A DNA stretch of 9,005 bases from assembly GCA_903919215.1 (NCBI GenBank), contig CAIXHI010000411.1:1-9005 (forward strand), read 5' to 3'. Shown piece after piece: positions 6,328 through 9,005 of this stretch. This DNA comes from an uncultured Acidimicrobiaceae bacterium. GTDB lineage: Bacteria > Actinomycetota > Acidimicrobiia > Acidimicrobiales > Ilumatobacteraceae. Both the position numbers and the translations under genes were made by a program. Under the pieces are notes generated by a model, which saw only the letters and a program-made list of their open reading frames with translations, was not told the origin of the DNA and ran no database searches. Numbering within the stretch: the stretch's first letter is position 1; each line of letters begins with the position of its first letter.

Positions 6328-7110
6328 ATGAATGAGTCGACACCATTGCGCGGGCGCGTCGCCCTCGTCACCGGCGGCAGCCGCGGCATCGGCCGCAGTA
6401 TCAGTGAGGTGCTGGCTGCGGCCGGTGCCACCGTCGCCGTCAACTACGTACGCGACGCCCAGGCCGCGGACGACACCGTCGCCGCGATCACGTCTGCGGG
6501 CGGCGCAGCAGCGGCCTACCAGGCAGCGGTCGAGTCGGTCGACGACTGCACCCGCATGGTGCAGCACGTGATCGACGACTTCGGCGGCATCGACATCCTC
6601 GTGTGCAACGCAGGTATCGCCTCGCGTGGGCGGTTCGTGGCCGACACCGACCCCGACGAAGTGGCTCGGGTGGTGGCCATGCATGCAATCGGTCCGCACC
6701 ATCTCAGCCGGTTGGCCTTGCCGTCGATGCGCACCCGTGGACGTGGCGACATCGTGATGATCTCGTCGATCGCCACCACCAACCTCAATGCCGGTGGCGC
6801 GCCCTACAACATGGGCAAGGCGGCGATGGAGGCGTTGGCGATGACACTCGCCAAGGAAGAGCGCGCGCATGGCATCCACGTGAACGTCGTCGCCCCGGGC
6901 ATTGTCGAGACCGATATGGGGGTGCGCCTGGCGCGTGCGCAGACCGGTAACCGGGAGCTACAAGATCTGCGTTCGCTCGACGCCACCTCACCGTTCGGTC
7001 GGGCGTGTCAGCCCGCCGACGTGTCCAGCGTCGTGCTCTTCCTCTGCAGCAGCGCCGCCGGGTACCTCACCGGCCAGCGCATCGTGGTCGACGGCGGCGG
7101 CCGGGGCTGA
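6328..7110 (+). CDS. Short-chain dehydrogenase/reductase (FabG-like classical SDR)
   Basis: A 260-residue cytoplasmic NAD(P)-dependent oxidoreductase of the classical SDR class. The cofactor loop is TGGSRGIG (15-22), followed by NAG at 94-96. The catalytic serine is in ISS (145-147), the catalytic pair is Y160 and K164 in YNMGK, and the PG motif after the active site is VVAPGIVETDMG (187-198). The C-terminus GYLTGQRIVVDGGGRG is the usual oligomer-forming end. The basic residue in the glycine loop (R19) suggests NADP(H). The catalytic-tetrad asparagine, expected where MHAIGP reads (118-123), appears to be His119. The start at 6328 gives a normal length; longer reading into the divergent CDF promoter region is not conserved-looking. 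The substrate is unknown: 3-oxoacyl, sugar and steroid reductases all look like this. Confidence 0.9.
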   Translation: MNESTPLRGRVALVTGGSRGIGRSISEVLAAAGATVAVNYVRDAQAADDTVAAITSAGGAAAAYQAAVESVDDCTRMVQHVIDDFGGIDILVCNAGIASRGRFVADTDPDEVARVVAMHAIGPHHLSRLALPSMRTRGRGDIVMISSIATTNLNAGGAPYNMGKAAMEALAMTLAKEERAHGIHVNVVAPGIVETDMGVRLARAQTGNRELQDLRSLDATSPFGRACQPADVSSVVLFLCSSAAGYLTGQRIVVDGGGRG

Positions 7111-7116
7111 ACCCCG
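7102..7116. terminator. Weak candidate hairpin between convergent genes
   Basis: CGGGG and CCCCG can form a 5-bp GC stem around CTGAA, spanning the SDR stop codon. The DUF3048 stop is 14 bases further on. There is no U-run on either strand, so this is at best a weak bidirectional pause or terminator. Confidence 0.2.
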
Positions 7117-7129
7117 ACCGCACCGGCAC

Positions 7130-8203
7130 TCACTTCGGGGTGATGACGTCTTCCTTGCGCGGCAACTCGACGAACGTGCGACCGGGCGTGAGCAGGAACG
7201 TGCTGCCGTCATCAGCCGTCAGCGTGTACACGTCGTGGTTGTTCGCGCGACTCCAGGTTCCGTGCACCATGTTGCCGCCGGTGAACAGGAAGGCCTCGCC
7301 GTTGCCGACGCTCTGCGCTGCGGGACTGCCGACGCTGAACTTGTAGACCATCTTCAGGATCAACACGTTCTCAGTGGTGACGAGGTCGCCGTTGCGCTCC
7401 GTGTCCGGCTTCTTGTTCTGCATGCGCTCGTACCGCTTGGTGCTGTCGTTCCAGGTCCAGCTGATCTTGTACGAATCGATCGTCATGTCGACACCGGTGG
7501 CTGCCGAGCCGGCCAGGGCGGCACCAGTGGTGCGGAACTGGAACTGCTGGGGCGGTGTCTTGCCACCCTCGGGCATCTTCTCCCACGCCTTGGTGATGTC
7601 GAAGTACAGGTTGTATGGCGCCTTCGTGAAGTCGACACGCATACATGCCTTGTTGCAATACGTCTGGCTCATGTTGACGAGTTCACTGTCAGCGATGTCC
7701 TGTGTGACGAACGCGTTGCCACCGGCCCACGCGAGCACCGGGTGGTTGAGGTTGGTGAGCAGGTCGACGTCCTGGCGGCGACCCGAGCGGATGGGGCCGA
7801 CGAGATCTTTGGGTGCCTGGCTCTGGTACACGATCGCGAAGCGCGAGATGTGGTCGTTGATCAGTTCCTCGTAGACGATGTCGGCCGCGTTCAGACCGGT
7901 CTGGGGGTAGCTGTCGTAGTTCCCCACCTTGGCGATCATCGCCGGGCGAGCGGCGGCGGCCTCGTCGGTCACGGGCAGACCGGTGAGCGGATACGTGGCA
8001 ACAGGCGCCGGCGGGGAAGTGGTAGGCGCTTCGGTCGACGCCGGTGGAGTGGTGCTGGCCACTGTGGCGGGCAGTGTCGAAAGCGGCAGTGTCTCGGCAG
8101 CGGTCGTCGAGGAACCGTCGCTGCTGCAGGACGCGAGGGCGGTGGCGGCGACGAGCACGATGCCGAGGCTCAGACGGGCGCGTAGTGATGAGGGGGAACG
8201 CAT
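7130..8203 (-). CDS. DUF3048-domain lipoprotein (YerB-like), function unknown
   Basis: A 357-residue secreted lipoprotein. The N-terminus is a basic stretch, a hydrophobic segment and a lipobox (LASC, C26). A Ser/Thr/Pro/Ala-rich tether follows at about 27-70, a likely cell-wall spacer. The DUF3048 N-terminal domain begins at YPLTGLPV and includes GLNAADIVYEELIND, RFAIVYQSQ and GPIRSGR (136-142). The C-terminal domain covers about 215-357, ending in GTWSR and LLTPGRTFVELP. C183 and C187 form a CxxxC pair that could make an extracellular disulfide. The ATG at 8203 is chosen because it gives a compact signal peptide. Bases upstream hold a -10-like CAGACT 7 bases away and no Shine-Dalgarno. The family is widespread in Gram-positive bacteria without a known role. 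It converges with the SDR gene (19 bp) and diverges from nfuA. Confidence 0.9.
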   Translation of the reverse strand: MRSPSSLRARLSLGIVLVAATALASCSSDGSSTTAAETLPLSTLPATVASTTPPASTEAPTTSPPAPVATYPLTGLPVTDEAAAARPAMIAKVGNYDSYPQTGLNAADIVYEELINDHISRFAIVYQSQAPKDLVGPIRSGRRQDVDLLTNLNHPVLAWAGGNAFVTQDIADSELVNMSQTYCNKACMRVDFTKAPYNLYFDITKAWEKMPEGGKTPPQQFQFRTTGAALAGSAATGVDMTIDSYKISWTWNDSTKRYERMQNKKPDTERNGDLVTTENVLILKMVYKFSVGSPAAQSVGNGEAFLFTGGNMVHGTWSRANNHDVYTLTADDGSTFLLTPGRTFVELPRKEDVITPK

Positions 8204-8210
8204 GGGCGAA

Positions 8211-8216
8211 AGTCTG
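8211..8216 (-). promoter_or_regulatory. Possible -10 box for the DUF3048 gene, leaderless start
   Basis: The minus strand reads CAGACT 7 bases before the ATG at 8203. The placement is the same as at three other genes in the window, but the hexamer is a weaker match. Confidence 0.3.
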
Positions 8217-8237
8217 GCATCCCGACCGGTCGTAGTG

Positions 8238-8251
8238 GTGGCGCTGGCCAC
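8238..8251. repeat. Short inverted repeat in the divergent DUF3048-nfuA promoter region
   Basis: GTGGC-GCTG-GCCAC is a perfect 5-bp inverted repeat with a 4-base loop. It lies upstream of the candidate DUF3048 promoter and about 60 bases from nfuA. It could be an operator half-site pair, but in GC-rich DNA this may be chance. The rest of the 110-bp intergenic stretch shows nothing else besides the two -10-like boxes. Confidence 0.2.
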
Positions 8252-8301
8252 GGGTCACAGTGCCGTCAAGCATGCCTAACGCGGTCGTCGAATTCGGACG
8301 C

Positions 8302-8307
8302 TAAGGT
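8302..8307 (+). promoter_or_regulatory. Likely -10 box for nfuA, leaderless start
   Basis: TAAGGT matches TANNNT and ends 6 bases before the GTG at 8314. Transcription would start at or beside the GTG. No ribosome-binding site and no obvious -35 are present. Confidence 0.45.
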
Positions 8308-8313
8308 GCTCAC

Positions 8314-8946
8314 GTGAGTCCTCTCGCGGCGAATGCCGTCCACTCCATCATCACGATCACTCCCAACGCGCTGGGCGAACTTGCGGCGCTTCGCGACACC
8401 GAGCCCGACGCCGACCGACTGGGCCTTCGGCTGGAGGTCATCAGCAAGTCCGGCGAGGACTTCCGCTACGACCTCAGCTTCGATGTCGTCACGACGGCTG
8501 CGTTCACCGATGAGGTGCGCACTCACGTCGCCGATGGCATCTCGTTGAAGGTGATCATTCCGGCCAACAGCACCGAACAACTCGAGGGTGCGACACTCGA
8601 CCACACCTCGTCGGCCGGCCTCGTCATCCGCAACCCGAACAAGCCGCAGGCTCCGGTTGTCGAAGGACTGATCCACGATGACCCGCTCAGCGCCGAGGTC
8701 GAAACGATCATCACCGCCGAGGTCAATCCCTCACTCGCCGCGCACGGCGGCTTCGTCACGTTCGTCGGCCACGACAACGAAGGCACCGTCTATCTGACGA
8801 TGGGCGGCGGGTGCCACGGGTGCTCGATGAGCAAGGCCACGATGCTCGATGGTGTGCAGACGATGCTCGTCGATCAGGTCGCTGGTGTCGACCGCGTGCG
8901 CGACCTCACCGACCACACCTCTGGCGAGAACCCGTACTTCCAGTAA
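8314..8946 (+). CDS. nfuA: NfuA-type Fe-S cluster carrier (degenerate A-type domain plus NifU C-terminal domain)
   Basis: A 210-residue cytoplasmic protein that carries a [4Fe-4S] cluster on a CxxC motif, usually at a dimer interface, and hands it to apo-enzymes. The N-terminal part (about 11-110) resembles the HesB/IscA fold, but it contains no cysteine, so it cannot bind a cluster itself and likely serves in target recognition. The C-terminal NifU domain (about 120-200) has NPSLAAHGG (138-146), GGGCHGCSM with C167 and C170, and the ending VRDLTDHTSGENPYF. These parallel E. coli NfuA (NPQLAGHGG, GGGCNGCSM, VRDLTEHQRGEHSYY), whose length is 191. The GTG at 8314 is the only well-placed start and sits 6 bases after a -10-like TAAGGT. 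No other Fe-S assembly gene is in the window. Confidence 0.92.
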   Translation: MSPLAANAVHSIITITPNALGELAALRDTEPDADRLGLRLEVISKSGEDFRYDLSFDVVTTAAFTDEVRTHVADGISLKVIIPANSTEQLEGATLDHTSSAGLVIRNPNKPQAPVVEGLIHDDPLSAEVETIITAEVNPSLAAHGGFVTFVGHDNEGTVYLTMGGGCHGCSMSKATMLDGVQTMLVDQVAGVDRVRDLTDHTSGENPYFQ

Positions 8947-8975
8947 CCGCCGAGCGATGACCGCAGAGTCGTCGT

Positions 8976-9005
8976 TCAGCCGTCGAACCAGATGCTGCGC
9001 ACGAC
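8976..9005 (-). CDS. Probable 3' end of an unidentified minus-strand gene
   Basis: Reading in from the right edge on the minus strand gives VVRSIWFDG followed by a TGA at 8978-8976. All nine codons end in G or C, like the real genes nearby. The competing plus-strand reading from the ATG at 8957 (MTAESSFSRRTRCCAR) has poorer third-position GC and an odd composition. If correct, the gene converges with nfuA across 29 bp. The family cannot be named from nine residues. Confidence 0.45.
   Translation of the reverse strand, partial: VVRSIWFDG

Noticed and set aside
6273..6443. N-terminal extension of the CDF frame to 6443
   Set aside because: It would run over the start of the divergent SDR gene, and the extra residues do not resemble CDF proteins, which begin close to DGSRKAIIAA.
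6902..8185. 427-codon plus-strand open frame across the DUF3048 gene
   Set aside because: It is antisense to a clear lipoprotein with family motifs, and its translation is low-complexity (V/R/G-rich) with no recognisable domain. This is typical of long shadow frames in GC-rich DNA.
8289..8296. CGAATTCG palindrome before nfuA
   Set aside because: An 8-bp palindrome that does not extend and matches no operator I know. Chance is likely.
8957..9005. Plus-strand ATG after nfuA as a new gene start
   Set aside because: It has no ribosome-binding site, lower third-position GC and an Arg/Cys-rich translation. The minus-strand reading ending in a TGA at 8978-8976 fits codon use better, though the evidence is short.
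1..9005. Novel defence, mobile or biosynthetic system
   Set aside because: No transposase, integrase, nuclease, toxin-antitoxin pair, direct-repeat array or biosynthetic enzyme set was found. All sizeable genes belong to known families, with only two short edge fragments unidentified.

Overview
The window is high-GC, densely packed bacterial chromosome with strong G/C preference at third codon positions. GTG starts, ATGA/GTGA overlaps and start codons lying 6-7 bases behind a -10-like hexamer all point to an actinobacterium. The look of the proteins suggests Acidimicrobiia (Ilumatobacter-like), but that is a guess from memory. I see no transposase, integrase, tRNA, rRNA or CRISPR array, and no clear sign of recent transfer.

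Layout, left to right. At the left edge is the first 13 codons of an unidentified minus-strand gene. Bases 38-4440 hold a minus-strand thiamine salvage operon, read from right to left: a promoter and TPP riboswitch; thiamine pyrophosphokinase (thiN); a thiamine-binding lipoprotein (thiB); a fused two-domain permease (thiP); an ATPase (thiQ); and then a badly deleted remnant of a Gfo/Idh/MocA-family oxidoreductase. The unidentified edge gene starts inside the stop codon of that remnant. Upstream of the riboswitch, also on the minus strand, is a two-gene unit: a cation diffusion facilitator (5355-6272) followed by an EamA/DMT exporter (4441-5358). Divergent from the CDF gene is a plus-strand SDR oxidoreductase (6328-7110). 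It converges on a minus-strand DUF3048 lipoprotein (7130-8203). Divergent from that is a plus-strand NfuA-type Fe-S carrier (8314-8946). The last 30 bases are probably the 3' end of another minus-strand gene.

How the genes fit together: ThiB captures thiamine outside the membrane, ThiP and ThiQ import it with ATP, and the kinase converts it directly to thiamine diphosphate. The cofactor then closes the operon through the riboswitch, whose 3' edge contains the kinase ribosome-binding site. No thiamine biosynthesis gene is visible here. The SDR, DUF3048, NfuA, CDF and EamA genes are housekeeping or accessory neighbours with no evident link to thiamine.

The most notable observations are the Gfo/Idh remnant, in which three conserved blocks in three reading frames are separated by two deletions; a repeated leaderless-start signature at four genes; and possible shortening of ThiB and ThiQ in the same operon. 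I found no convincing new multi-gene system.
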